This document shows, in pieces, positions 12,592 to 24,496 of a DNA stretch of 64,000 nt; the first letter of the stretch is position 1, and each line of letters begins with the position of its first letter. The position numbers were made by a program, and so were the translations under genes. Below the pieces are notes generated by a model. The model was not told where the DNA came from. It searched no databases and saw nothing but the letters and a program-made list of their open reading frames with translations. The stretch comes from Diphasiastrum complanatum (Eukaryota; Streptophyta; Lycopodiopsida; Lycopodiales; Lycopodiaceae), in NCBI GenBank assembly GCA_029204225.1, contig CM055092.1:64808873-64872872 (forward strand), in the 5' to 3' direction.

Positions 12592-12830
12592 GCCAGGTCT
12601 TCGAGCTTTTTCAAATGGATTGAAATGACATTCGAATGTAGATGTTGATGGAAATGGATACCCTTTGCTCTGGAGATGAAGATTAGCCAGAAGGTTAAGG
12701 TATTCATTCGGCTGATTCGATTATGTGCAAAATTTCATAGGTGTCGAGCTGTTGCATAGAAACCCGTGTATAAATACCAAGCATTACTCTACAAATAGAA
12801 TGAAAGTAGTTTTGCAGATACTATGGTTTG

Positions 12831-13338
12831 TGTTAAGAAACACGACTAAATATGCAGAGTGGCAAAATGGAAAACTATGATTTCTACAAGTATCAGATGA
12901 GCAGACAGAAAACCTAAAGAGGTTGCATCTCACCCTATATCAACACCAAGATGCAAAAATGGATGTAGAAACCCAAAGAGATATCTTCCACAAGAATGAA
13001 TGAGAGAAGAATGAGAGAGATCAATTTCTCCCACACTTGTACGCCTATTTATTATAGCCTCTTGACCTATTTGGATGATCTTGCCTAAGCTTATCAAATT
13101 ATGGAAGTTTCTAGGTCCTTGCCAAAAACCTAGACTAACTTGACTAGATTCAATGTATTTCTACTAACCAATTAGAGTAGGTCTAAACTCGACCTAATCC
13201 ACCTATATACTTGTTAAAAATAGTAAGGACACTATTTTTACTCCTTATTGACATAAATAATGTATCTTTAAGTTGAAAATTCACTTTGGCCTCCAAAATG
13301 CCAAATTAGACAACTTAACTAGTTGACAAATTTTCACA
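12831..13338 (-). repeat. Copia LTR-like sequence, about 508 bp
   Basis: It begins TGTTAAGAAACACG on the plus strand and ends ...TTTTCACA, that is TGTGAAAATTTG on the minus strand. The LTR of the well-preserved copia at the right end of the window has the same kinds of edge (TGTTAAAC... and ...TTTTTCACA). A TATA-like TATTTATTATAG lies near 13048. No matching flanking duplication was seen, so it may be a truncated end rather than a clean solo LTR. Confidence 0.5.
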
Positions 13339-14404
13339 CTTTCAACTCCAAAAATGAAGTGGATGATACCCAAGACCATCTAATGGTCCATTGCGACCAT
13401 CTAGCTATTGATCTCATTTGTTGATCCACAAGAGCTTGTGATCTTGCAATTTTTTGAGCATGCACATGATGATACAACTTTGTGTCTCCAAGAAAACCTT
13501 GTATATACCAATTTCACAATCTACAGGGTGTGAGTAGGGCCATAGGTAGGCGATAGGTAGGCAATAGTGTGCCTTGCCACCACCATATTCTATCATTCAA
13601 ACACAAATGTTGATCATTTAAGATGTTGTTTGATGCCACCACATGAGTTTCCCATCCTTTGAGAAGAGTATTGAGTGTTCACTCATCCAAGAAAGGTATT
13701 TGAATAAGAGCTATGGGGTCGATTTGTTCTCAAGAGATCATGTAAAGAAAGTCATGATTTCAAATTTGTTCAAATTTTTGACAAGTTGTGGACGTCATTT
13801 CTCTTTTGAGGTTGCTAAGACTTGCATTGTCTTGTTGCTCAATAATCCTTGATTCAAGAGTAGGATTGAAGGAGGCTTTGGTGTTGGTTTTAGCCTTGTG
13901 CCACTTGTTTAGATTGTCGCTACTTGCTTGCTTGATACAATATTGCTGAAATTTTTTTAGAAACTTTTGTTTTGCTTTTCAAGTAGCATAAGTGTTGCTT
14001 GGGCATAAGTTGTTATGAGCATAAATGTTGCTTGGGCCAACTACTCAAGTAATTATGGGTGTAGATGTCCTACTTGGGCAAGCTCCAAGGTATTGTGCCA
14101 CATAATGCCCCATGAAATTGAATTTAAAAAAGGGGGGGATTTGCAATGACTTTTAATTAATGACTTTTCGAAAGAGTAGTTATCAATAGGGTATCAACAC
14201 ATCAACCAACCTTATTTGTTGTTCTTAATAGTGGCATATTTTCTAAAATAAATAGAATCATGATGTCTAAATAAACATTCATATTGGTACCGGATTTTGA
14301 GAAACTGCGAGTAAATATATTGTAAGTTTTGCGAGTTTTTCTCCCACCAAACTCCACAAAAACGATGGCACGTGGTGTGCTACAATTTTGCAAACATACA
14401 TCCT
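13339..14404. other. Intergenic sequence
   Basis: No coding region supported. Near 13990-14060 there are imperfect repeats of a GTTGCTTGGGC(A/C) phrase. Confidence 0.5.
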
Positions 14405-15005
14405 AAAAATTGGCTTAGGGTTGATGAAGCCCACAAAGAGACTACAAAGGCCCACAAAGAAGCCTACAAAGAGTCCGTAAAGAATGCCTACAAAGAGCAT
14501 GTAAAGAAGGCTCGCAAAGTGCCCGAAAAGGCTCATAAAGCGCCTGCAAAAAAGCCCGTATAGAAGAGCTCGCAAAGAAGGCCCACAAAGAGCTTGCAAC
14601 CAACAAAGGCCTGCAAAGAGCCCATAAAGGCTTGCAAAGAAGCCCGCAAAGAGCCCACAAAGAAGCCCACAAGATCCAACAAAGGAGGCCATAAAGGAAG
14701 CTCGCAAAGATCCTGTAAAGAGCCCGCAAAGGCCCTTAAAGAGCCCACAAAGAGCCCATAGAGAAGCCCGCAAAGAGCCTGCAAAGAAGCCAACAAAGGC
14801 TCGCAAAGAAGGTCCACAAAGAAGCCTACAAAGAGCCCGTAAATAAGCTCGTAAAGGCTCACAAAGAGCCCAGAAAGAAGCTCGGAAAGGCCTGGCAAAG
14901 AAGGCCCGCAAAGGTCTGTAAAGAGCTCACAAAGAGCCCACAAAGAAGGGCCTACAAAGAAGAGCCCACAAAGATCCCGCAAAGAAACCCACAAAGAAGG
15001 CCCGT
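14405..15005. repeat. Degenerate short tandem repeat block (about 12-bp unit, CCCACAAAGAAG-like)
   Basis: About 600 bp is built from variants of GCCC(A/G)CAAAGA(A/G), with units of 10-15 bp in irregular order. Long open frames on both strands (for example repeated HKEAYKE on plus and LCGLFAGSLRA on minus) are by-products of the repeat and not genes. A lone copy lies at about 15145-15165. A short block in the opposite orientation lies at 31979-32062. Confidence 0.85.
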
Positions 15006-15169
15006 TGGCAGATGGGGTTGGGGAGTGAGTGAGGTAGCAAAAAAAATGTCCCTAAAGCAAGACAACTATTTCAAATGTTAGCTCAAAGATGTTTTCGTTT
15101 TGAAGCATGGTTTTTTTTACTGTAAACATGCAAAAAAAATCTGTGGGCTCTTCTTTGCGAGCCTCCTTT

Positions 15170-15830
15170 AGTGTTTGCTCCATGTTGATGTTTGGTCAAA
15201 TAGTTGATGGGTCGAATTGACTTCCGGTTGAAATAACTAACTAGTCGAAATATGCAATGGGTCAAACTCAGTTGAGAGTCGAAATATACTAGATCCGATT
15301 CGATCCGTCGACCCAGGCCATGATTTAAATCCATTTCGATATTTGGGGTTGAAAACAGACTTCATTTTTCTAGGTATATTTTTTGATTCTTATGGGATTT
15401 TCTTCTAAGTATATATAGATTCATGATGATCATTACCAAGTATATTTTTCGAGTATTTTTTTCATTTTTATGGGATTTTCTTCTAAGTATATACAGATTC
15501 AGGATGATCATTAGCAAGTGAATTTCGACCTGAGCATTGAAATCCAACACTCCCCATTAATGTTCAGTATCCTCGTTTGACATGGCCTTCATTTGACGTT
15601 GGGTCAAAATTAGTGTTGGCTCGATATCAATGCTTGGTCGAAGTGGCCGCCAGATTAGTCAACCTAGGCCAGGATCAAAATCCATTTCGATATTCAAGGA
15701 TCAAAAACAAACTTCGATTTTTTGATTATATTTTTCAACTGTATATTGTGTTCCAGGTTGGAATATATACAGGGTCAAACTCGGTTGAAGGTCAAAATAT
15801 AATAGATTAGATTTGATCAGTTGAGGAGTT
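15170..15830. repeat. Diverged local duplications
   Basis: Two levels are visible. A 79-bp-period direct repeat has its shared core at 15389-15440 and 15468-15519 (TATGGGATTTTCTTCTAAGT). A wider segment at about 15180-15380 resembles 15590-15810: both contain GGTCAAA...TCGAAATAT phrases and a CC(C/T)AGGCCA-GAT...ATCCATTTCGATAT run. No coding potential is convincing. Confidence 0.6.
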
Positions 15831-17658
15831 TGTGAACCGATGTCAGAATCGATCTTTTGAGTTTCGACCATGGGATCAGAATAGGGAATGATGGCTAGAG
15901 CATTTCATCTACTTCTCTTTGTGTTTTATTTCATTTTACTTGAACATGTAACAAACTCATAAAAACATTTGAATGGCCAGACATTGTTTTGAGATTCATC
16001 TATCTTCTCTTTACGTTTTCTTTCATGTTACTCGAATATTTAACAAACTCATAAGAAACAAAGCATACAAACATTTGAAGCACCCCAAACTAGAATGAAA
16101 CTGACCAAAATGAGCTCAACTCAAAATTTTATTTGCAATGAATTCCGACAAACACATGTTCAATTTACCCTCGAAACATATAGGTAAGATATATAGAAGG
16201 CAACATAGCCTTTCACATATGCGGTACATTCCTCTCCCTGGAAAGTAGCTGGAACAACTCCGGTGTAGTTAGAGTTGGTTGATGTATAACCATGTTGTTG
16301 TCAATGTCCATTCCCAAAATTAAAATGTACACAAAGTACTATTTGCAAGGTGTATATTTGCCTCTTGATGAGCATCTCATAAAATCTTCACATGTGCATT
16401 GTGGAGATTCCTGGATTGTAACTACATATGTGTTCCCGTCTGAATTAGTCGCAAAACTTTGCAAATGGAAATAAACCTCTCGATTTTTTACCCTAACATC
16501 CTCCTTGACAATGCATGCTCATAATTCAATTGCTCTTCCAATCCTCTCCTTTGTAGCAACAGAAATTGAGTTTTCCTTCTTGTCTTTCCCCTTTGAATAG
16601 GAGTGTTGTAGTCCTCCATTGATAGACATGCTAGTTGTGCACACTCTGGGGCCGACGATCTTGTTCCATGATTTTCCATGGACTCCAACATGTATCCACC
16701 CATATTCAGAATATCGACCTCATCTTGTTTGATTGATGTTCTAGAGACCACACAACATTTACCTTCATTCTTCGATGGTGGTGCAACTATATTTTTATTT
16801 GGCTACCATGTAGGAAGAAGAGTTAGATGTTGATAAAGAAAGTGAGCTTTTTGCGCACATCTTGTCAGGAACCTCTTCTTCAAAGGAGTCTCATGATGAG
16901 CATGAAACAATAACATTCACAATCCGGAGCCTCTCTCTGTTAATCATCAATGGAAGACAATATTTATTTTTCCATGATCTACAACACGTTCTAGGACTAT
17001 GTGAAGACGAGTTGCTAAGTATGCTGCATAACCTGCAGAATGGCACTAATACTTATGATCATTTAGAGCCTGATCACACACTTCTGGAGTTATGTCAAGC
17101 TGGGGAAAAAAAGAACCTACGAAATGGTGCTTGCACAAATAATGGTTGAGTTGAAAAACGCTCCACCGGCTAATCTCAATGCTTAACAAGTTTTTCTTGA
17201 TTGGGACTGTATTCCAAAATTTTGCTACATGGTATAGTTTTTTCAGGGACATGCCCCTATTATCTACATGTAAAACTACATCTACATATATCTACATCTA
17301 CATGTATCTACATGTAAAACTTTACATTCTCCTAGTCTACATCGCTAGTCTGAGGTCATGTGGCATTAATGTCAGTAGGGCAAAACCACATATACTGCAT
17401 TGTCTCACCACCACTATGTCAACATCTCCCATAAAATATAGGAGCAACAACAATTTTTTTTCGCTTTGCCTATTGCAAACAAAAGACCTCATTTCTATCT
17501 TCCATCTACCTTGCGCATACCTGTTATCCGACTCCTAGTTGGTATGCATCTAATAGCCCACATGGTCTTGTGAATCTCACTCTCCACAATAGCATCTGAT
17601 AACTGGACATATGTCTAATGACACGTTCTCGATGAGGCACTACTACACGAGCAATATT
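15831..17658. other. Intergenic, with two unassigned short ORFs
   Basis: The minus-strand frame 16488-16751 (87 codons) and plus-strand frame 16862-17149 (95 codons) have non-repetitive composition but no family I recognise, and I cannot support them as genes. Around 17275-17330 there is a run of CTACAT(G/C)TA phrases. Left of 17659, minus-strand reading of the split ORF continues open after one stop for about 50 codons, so its coding region may extend into this stretch. Confidence 0.4.
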
Positions 17659-17781
17659 CTATCTAGGAACATTGACATACACAATGTTTGGCCTATGAGA
17701 CACAATAACGTCATCTTTTTCCCAATCTACAATTATGCTTTTTCTAGGAACACTCTGTTCATTTCCACTCAAAGTAGATGT
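17659..17781 (-). pseudogene. 3' part of an unknown ORF interrupted by a copia insertion
   Basis: When the copia element at 17782-24179 and one copy of its GATGT duplication are disregarded, this piece continues the minus-strand frame of 24180-24307 with no shift. The residues on the two sides of the junction are SLSSAT and STLSG. It reads on to VYVNVPR and a TAG. I do not recognise the protein. Confidence 0.6.
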
Positions 17782-18603
17782 TGATGGAATCCGATAATTG
17801 GGTCGCTCTGATACCACTGATGGAATTCGATAATCAGGTCGCTCTAATACCACATTGATGGAATCTAATAATCGGGTAAGGCGACAATTCCAGTTTGACC
17901 TCAAATGGAGCCAATCTGTCAGACAAGGCTACTGCCTTCAACCACGATCAGTCATCCTCCGAACAATAGATAGCTACTGCTAATCTGACAATGAGTTTAT
18001 GAATAGCAAATAATGTCTAATGACAACGAAAATATATCTACTGATAAATTGAACAAGCACCACAACATTCAGAGATTGCACACTGAGCAAAAAATTGTAA
18101 CTCGTCTGTATTACCAAAATTGAATATACATTAGTAATTTTTTTTGACTGTTGTCTGTTTCTCAGATCAACACGTCAGCGCAAGAGAGGTATTCTCTCTC
18201 GCGAATGAACTAGCTACTGCTAGAACTATCTTACTTCCTTGATATGCACCTCAATGTGAGTGTTACGTTTAGTGCTATGTATATTCTCTATGCATGTCTA
18301 TCCAATACATATGTCATATTGGATTAGATTACAAGATTTGATTAGTTAAAAGTTTAGCTAAACCATATCTTTGTTAATGTTGCATGGCTGCGCTGGACCG
18401 TGATAGTTTGAAAAACTTCACGCCCAAGTAGCTGAGGTCTGATAGTTCGTCCATGCCCGATAACTCGTCTTGGATTTGGCTTGTGGGTGCCCGATTTGTC
18501 GGTGTTGTCCTCATCCGATATGACGGCATAGCTCAAAAAAAATTGTAAGGAGAGACATGAAAATACTAAAGCTTTGGAAAAATAGAAACTCAAGGTTTCT
18601 TCA
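17782..18603 (-). repeat. Element A, 3' LTR with a triplicated end
   Basis: On the minus strand it starts TGAAGAAACCTTGAG at 18603, just after a polypurine-like GAGAGGGACT, and ends ...TTCCATCA at 17782. The segment 18059-18603 matches 23624-24179 closely along its length. The outer end is unusual: units of 36 and 38 bp at 17782-17817 and 17818-17855 each start TGATGGAAT and end with a GCTCT-ATACCAC box, and a third TGATGGAAT starts at 17856. The box is the complement of TGGTATCAGAGC, the initiator-Met tRNA primer-binding site. Confidence 0.75.
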
Positions 18604-20740
18604 AGTCCCTCTCAAAGCGGGTATTTTGCTGATTCTCAAGCTTGACCTTTGTCTCTCAAACACTGCCTTGTCTGGAGGCTTCGTGAAGATATCAGCTACC
18701 ATCTGCTTTGTCGATATGAAAGCGGTCTTCAACTCTTCCTTCTCAACTAGATCCCTGATCAAATGATACTTGATGGCAATATGCTTTGTTCTAGAGTGAA
18801 ACACATGATCTTTGGTTAGATGTATAGCAGATGTGTTGTCCATATACAAGATCAACGGTTCTTCATCGATGCTCTGTCCTAGTCCCTCTAGGAGTTGTTT
18901 GAGCCATGTCAGCTCATTAGCCATTTTGACTGCAGCAACATATTCTGACCTCACATGATGATTGGGTACTTATTGTCTGCTTCCTACTGATCCATATAAC
19001 AGCTGCATCAGCTACATTCTCCTCAGATGCTTTTACTATTATCTTTCAGGGATGCCCAGCTTGCAATCTCAAATCCTGCATCTTGACTATAGCATAGTCC
19101 ATAGTTCTTTGTGTTCTGCAGGTATTGCAGAATCCTCTTACCAATTTTCCAGTGTGTCAGACCTGGATTGATGGACCTGGATTGATGTTGAATTGGCTCA
19201 ATTGGAATACTGCATAAGCAATGTTTGGTCTGATATTATCTGCCAAGTACGTCAAAGAACCGATAAGCCTTCTGTAGGGCTTGCACTGCATTGCTTGTCG
19301 TTCTGCATCATCTATAAGACAGTCTTCATTTGTCAACACTGTGCCAAGAACCATTGGGGTATTACTCCCTTGCAATCTGTCATGTCAAAATCATCAATGA
19401 TCTTCTGAAGGTATCTTGATTGGTGTAGATACAATCTCCCAACTTGATGATCTCTCTCGATATGTAAATCTAGGTAGCATTTGGCTTCTCCTAGGTCCAA
19501 TATTTCAAAGTGCTTCAAAATATCTACCTTCACCTATGCAATCAGGCTGTTGCTCCGTGACATGATCAATGTGTCATCTACATAGACATCAACTATGATG
19601 ATCTCTCCATTTATGACTTTCACATAAATTTTGTAGTTAGCCATTAAAGACTGGAAGCCCAACAATCTAAGTGCGTGATCCTTCTTCTTGTACCACGGCC
19701 TGGCGGACTATTTCAAGCATTCTATGCATTTTGTAGGCATAGTCTGTGAATGACTTGTAGGCAAAACCTAGTGGCTCGTCCATGTAGACTACTTCATTGA
19801 GCTCGCCATGCAGAAATGTTGTCTTCTCATCTACGATGTGGATCTTCAAATCGTAGGCAGTTGCATATGCAAACAATATGTGTAGCTTGAAAAGTCTACC
19901 TTGTCTATTGCCCCTAGCAACCAAGATTTCTTCCTTTGTAATGAAACAAGCATCACCACCAAACTTTACCATGTATCCTTTCTCTATCATTTGACCAACA
20001 CTTAACAAATTCTTTGAAAGTGAAGGAATGTAAAGAAAACCATCAAGTCTTGATTTCCTATTATAGTAGAAAGACACATAGGAATTGAACCAATACCTTT
20101 GATCACACACTCACCACCATTGGCCAAGTGAATTGCTTTCTTGGCTCCATCATAAGTGACCAAAGAAGTAAAGAACTCCTTGTGACTAGTCATGTGTGAA
20201 CTAGCTCCACTATCAATCCACCATGAATCTTTGTCACCTTCACTTGATATTAGACTTGAAGAACACATCAAAAGAAAATCACCACCACCTAGATCCTCAT
20301 CATTAGTGGGAAAGTTGATTTGCTTGCTACCTTCATCTCTTTGCTTCTTCAAACATTCATCAGCAAAATGCCCAAATGCCCTTTGATTCCACAATAAAAG
20401 CATTTCAACTTGGACTCTACCTTCTTTTGCAAACTTCGAAAGATTTGCCTTCTTAGAGTCAACACTCTAGATGTGGACTTGGATTCATAAAACTTCTTCA
20501 AAGCTTCCCAAGCCTCCAAAGATGATGTGCACTTACCAATCTCCTTGAGAAGCTCATTGGTAACATTCATCTTAATCATGTGTAGAGCCCTTTTGGCCCT
20601 CTTATCATACCTCATTTGATCTTGTTGAGTTGCTGGTCTCTCCTCCAAACCTACAACAATATCCAAAACATCATTCATCTCAAGAAGTGATTCCATATCC
20701 TCACTGTCCACAATGAATAGTTACTTGAGATAAGCCTATC
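18604..20740 (-). pseudogene. Element A gag-pol remnants with internal deletion
   Basis: Right to left on the minus strand: UBN2-type Gag (about 20430-20711; ALHMIKMNVTNELL, EAWEALKKFYES), a CFYCGIKGHL knuckle, protease start WWIDSGASSHMTSH (about 20190), and YIPSLSKNLLSVGQM (about 20000). A fusion follows, straight into RT (KTTFLHGELNEVVYM, about 19790). Further left are RT's HFEILDLGEAKCYLDL (about 19500) and RNase H (SEYVAAVKMANE...FHSRTKHIAIKYH, 18601-18954). Integrase is absent and several frames are used, so it cannot move by itself. Confidence 0.8.
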
Positions 20741-20759
20741 ATTGCAACAAAAGAATCTT

Positions 20760-23620
20760 GATCGACTTTAGAGAACTCGAAAACAACAGAGCATTGATTC
20801 TAGGCGATGGGAGCTGACATGATGTCAAGGGCGTCGGAACTCTACAACTACGAACACTGTCGGGACAAGCACAGTTGCCAAGAGCACTCTACGTACCCTC
20901 ATTAGAAAAAGACCTACTATCAGTCTCCAAGATGGCAGATCTTGGAATTCGAGTTCTATTCGATGGCAATGTATGTCGAATGATCGAGAAAACAACAAGA
21001 AGTTGTTGACAGTTGGATGCAGAGAAGGCAATCTCTACCAAGCCAAGATAATCAGCAATTCTGATAGCATACTAAATGCATAAAAAAATGAAGATCAACT
21101 CTAGCACAGAAGAATGTATCATCTGAACATGAGGAGCCTCTACGACATGAGCAAGAAGGACATAGTCACAGGTTTGAAAATATCCAGATCCGATACCGAG
21201 TTCTGCGAAGCCTATCAAAAAGAGAAACATCATTGAAATCCATTCGCACACAAGGGAGCTAAAGAAGTTCTTGAGCTCGTCCACTCAGATGTCTGTGGAC
21301 CGATGAAAGTTGATTCGCTCTCAGGATCGAGGTATTTTCTAACGTTCATTGATGACTACAGTCGAATGACAACGATCTATTATTTGAAGAAAATATGAAG
21401 CGTTTGACTCTTTCAAGAAGTTCATGGAATTCGCAAAAAGACAAACCTCTTCAGATCATCAGGTCTGATAATGGAGGTGAGGACAAGAGCACAGAATTTT
21501 TAAGATTTTGCCAAGAACAAAGAATAGAGCATCACTTCACTCCTGCGTACACACACAGATATAATGGTGTCGCAGAAAGAAGAAACATGACACTAGTCCA
21601 AGCAGATGCATGATGGCACAGGCTCGATTGCCGAGTCAATTTTGGGCTGAGGCAATAGCTACAACGGTACACCTGCAGAACAGATCTACAATGACATCCC
21701 TGGAAAACAAAACACCGTACAAAATGTGGACAGGTAGAAAGCCTGATCTGTCATACATGCATGTATTCGGATGTGCTACATACAAGCACATACCAAAGGA
21801 ACGAAGAAGCAAGCTCAACGAAAAGTCAGAGCAGACAATCATGGTCGGATACTCGAATGGATCACAAGTCTACAAACTCTACAACCCAACCAACAAAAAA
21901 GTCATGTTGACTAGAGATGTGAAGTTCGACGAGTCTACATTCCCTAGATTAAAGGAAGAAAAGGGGCATGAGATCTTTGCACTACTGCCGATTCAAGAGG
22001 GAGATCAAGGGCAAACATCAAATCAAAATGTCAGGCCCCATACCCCAGAGCAGCAGGAAGCGGAAGATCAACCCGACAAAGAAGAAACATTCGAGCAGCA
22101 ACAAATCGAACCAAGAAGGTCGACAAGACAAAGAAGACCTCCAGAGCGATACACTGACAACATTCAATGGAGCGAAGAAACAGAGTTTGAATACTGCAGC
22201 TTCACTAAAGAGACAACAATATATCAAGAAGCTATCCAGAGTCCACTAGGTGAATTCTGGAAGCAGACAACGTCAGAAGAAATCGAATCAATGAGGCAAA
22301 ATGAGGCATGGACACTAGATCACTGCCCGAAAATAAAAAGATTGTCGACTGCAAATGGGTCTACAAAAGAAAACTAAAATTAGATGGCACTGTCGGACGA
22401 TACAAAGCAAGACTTGTCGCGAAAGGCTACACACAAAGGTCAAAGTAGATGAAGACAAAGGTTTTGAGCTGCAACACTACAATGATGCAAGCTAGGCGAG
22501 CTGCAAAGATGATATCAAGTCCATGACAAGAGGATGTTGGATTGCGTGCGGAGAAGCAATCAGTTGGACATGCAAGAAACAAACCTTGGTGGCTCAATTC
22601 TCATGCGAACCTGAATATGTCGCAGCTTCAAAGATGGCGAACGAGGTAGTATGGTTGTAGATGATGCTGAAAGCAGTTGGCATACCACAAAGAGAACCAT
22701 GCATGATGATGATAGATTCTCAAAGTGCCATATATTTGTCCCAGGATCTTGTTTTCCATTCAAAGACAAAACACATACCTCTGAAGTATCATCACATTCG
22801 AGACTTGATCTTGAAAGGAAAGCTCAAGGTTCAATACATAAAATCTGAAGACAAGATTGCAGATATACTCATGAAGCCGCTCTACAAATCACTCTTTGCA
22901 AGGCAAAGAAAAGCAATTGGATTAAATATACAAAGTTGCAAGGTTCAAGAGAGAGTGTCAGAAATTGTGAACTCCTGCAACTTTGTCGTGCAGGTGACGA
23001 AGCGAAATGAAGCGAAGGGCGAACATACCCCGAAGACCGAAAGAAAAGTATTCGAGATTCGGCCCGATGACCAGATGATGAAAAGACACAAAACGAAAGA
23101 AAACAATTCGCGTTGCCAACTGGTAGCTCGACGAGCATGGTGTATTGTACTTCACGCTCAGCTGAAAGAAACAACGATAACAGAGAATAACTAACTAGTT
23201 GATACAATAAGTGGGAGCTCATGGTACTGATCATCCCTATGATCCCACATGTGTGAAGGTGCTTTGTCATATGATGATTCATCATGCAAAATTGACACTT
23301 GGACAAAACCTTCTATTTTGAGCACTTTTGGTCCATTTTCCTTCTATATGGAGATCTACTTGGAGAATAGAGAGTAGAGCTGTGCATGAAAGTCTGTCAA
23401 CGAGCAGACACAGCGTCTGAGGTGAGCGTCCAGGCCCCAACGAGCGAGACACTGAACGACTCACCCGAAAACGAAAAACAGAAAATACAATTGTTCTCTT
23501 CTCCACCTCTTCTTTGTCGTGTCGTCTTCTCGATTGATTTTGTCATGATATGTGATCTATAGTTGCTTGCTTAGGATTATGGAAAAACAAAACAAAAACA
23601 CAAAAAGCGAAATTCCGCTA
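20760..23620 (+). mobile_element. Ty1/copia element B, nested, 5'-truncated
   Basis: It starts inside the pre-integrase region (VPSLEKDLLSVSKMADLG, about 20885). Integrase follows (HSDVCGPMKVDSLSG at about 21275; FIDDYSRM; IRSDNGGEDKS; RYNGVAERRN), then a chromodomain-free linker, and RT entry to about 22375. RT is then mostly deleted: at about 22440 the sequence jumps to RNase H (PEYVAASKMANEVVW, MMIDSQSAIYLSQD, FHSKTKHIPLKYHHIRD). A 3' LTR-like stretch from about 22948 (TGTCAGAAATTG) ends ...CCGCTACA at 23620. There is no 5' LTR. Confidence 0.75.
21395..22377 (+). pseudogene. Element B integrase and linker ORFs
   Basis: Two consecutive frames (21395-21613 and 21610-22377) cover the integrase core and its C-terminal part. 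Recognisable pieces are IRSDNGGED (second catalytic Asp), the HHFTPAYTHRYNGVAERRN segment with the catalytic Glu, QFWAEAIATTVHLQNR, and the GKHKRKLNEKSEQ-like turn. The RRSTRQRRPPERY segment before RT is typical of copia. The first frame stops at 21611-21613, a short overlap that suggests a single indel. Confidence 0.75.
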
Positions 23621-23623
23621 CAC

Positions 23624-24179
23624 ACCACAACATTCAGAGATTGCACATTGAGCAAAAAACTGTAACTTGTCTATATTATCAAAATCAAGTATACATTAGT
23701 AATTTTTTTTTGAGTGCTATCTGTTTCCCAAATCAGCGTGTCGGCGCAAGAGAGGTATTCTCTCTTGTGAATGAACTGACTACTGCTAGAACTATCTTAC
23801 TTCCTTCATATGCAGCTCATTGTGAGTGTTACATTTAGGGCTATGTATATTCTCTATGCATGTCTATCCAATACATATATCATACTGGATTAGAGTACAA
23901 GATTTGATTAGCTAAAAGTTTAGTAAATAGTCGTTAACCATATATTTGTTAAAGTTGCATGGCGGCACTAGATCGTGATAGTTTGAAAAACTTCACGCCC
24001 AAGTAGCTGAGGTTTGATAGTTCATCCATGCTCGATAACTCGTCTTGGACTTGGCTTGTGGGTGCCCGATTCGTCGGTGTCGTCCTCATTTGATATGTCG
24101 GCCTAGCCCAAAAAAAAACTGTAAGGAGAGATAGAAAAATACTAAAGCTTTGGAAAAATAGAAACTCAAGGTTTCTTCA
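23624..24179 (-). repeat. Element A, 5' LTR (truncated at its inner end)
   Basis: It matches 18059-18603 over the whole length, including GAGAGGTATTCTCTCT and the shared CACGCCCAAGTAGCTGAGGT. It begins TGAAGAAACC on the minus strand at 24179. The about 200 bp that should follow, up to ...CCATCA and the primer-binding site, is replaced by the end of the nested plus-strand element. Confidence 0.8.
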
Positions 24180-24496
24180 GATGTGGCTGAAGAGAGTGAT
24201 GCAAAAACAACAACATCTCGCACGAGATTGATAGATGGTTGTCCCTTCACGACGGACGCTCTCTTTGATGTCACTCTGCTGATCAATCTCTCCAGACTAG
24301 GCCCCATTTTAATGTGTCATCCTTTGATGTATGAAGCATAGCTTGCACTTTGCAAAATGGCATTCGTTATATCACCAACACATGCCCCATAAAGCAACAA
24401 TTGAGAATGATAAGCCTTAGCAACAAGCCAACTCCCATGTATGGAATCTGATAAATTTACAGTTGAAATATGTGAAATTTCAGTATCATTATTGAC
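24180..24496 (-). pseudogene. 5' part of the same unknown ORF
   Basis: The minus-strand frame runs from an AG acceptor-like site (ATTGATAG before 24496) through HISTVNLSDSIHGSW and YHSQLLLYGACV. It passes one in-frame TGA near 24319 and continues through MGPSLERLISRV to the insertion point at 24180. Composition is protein-like and non-repetitive. A further open piece (EAWMSWWQFRYSHWG) at about 24540-24666, after another AG, may be an upstream exon. Function unknown. It could be a host gene or a low-copy transposon ORF. Confidence 0.45.

Larger units (their letters stand above)
17782..24179 (-). mobile_element. Ty1/copia element A, minus strand, with nested insertion
   Basis: It is bounded by GATGT at 17777-17781 and GATGT at 24180-24184, a 5-bp target-site duplication. 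LTR-related ends are at 17782-18603 and 23624-24179. Between them lie minus-strand gag, protease, partial RT and RNase H remnants. A plus-strand copia (about 20760-23620) sits where the 5' gag, primer-binding site and distal LTR end should be. The integrase and much of RT were deleted internally. Confidence 0.8.

Noticed and set aside
14279-14994. Three long overlapping minus-strand ORFs rich in Leu, Cys, Gly and Ala, and a Lys/Ala/His-rich plus-strand ORF.
   Set aside because: All are translations of the short CCCACAAAGAAG-like repeat in different frames; no start context or family.
17804-17815. The TGGTATCAGAGC complement as the primer-binding site of a separate element to the left.
   Set aside because: It is one of tandem units at the extreme end of element A's LTR, bounded by the GATGT duplication; no element remains were found to its left.
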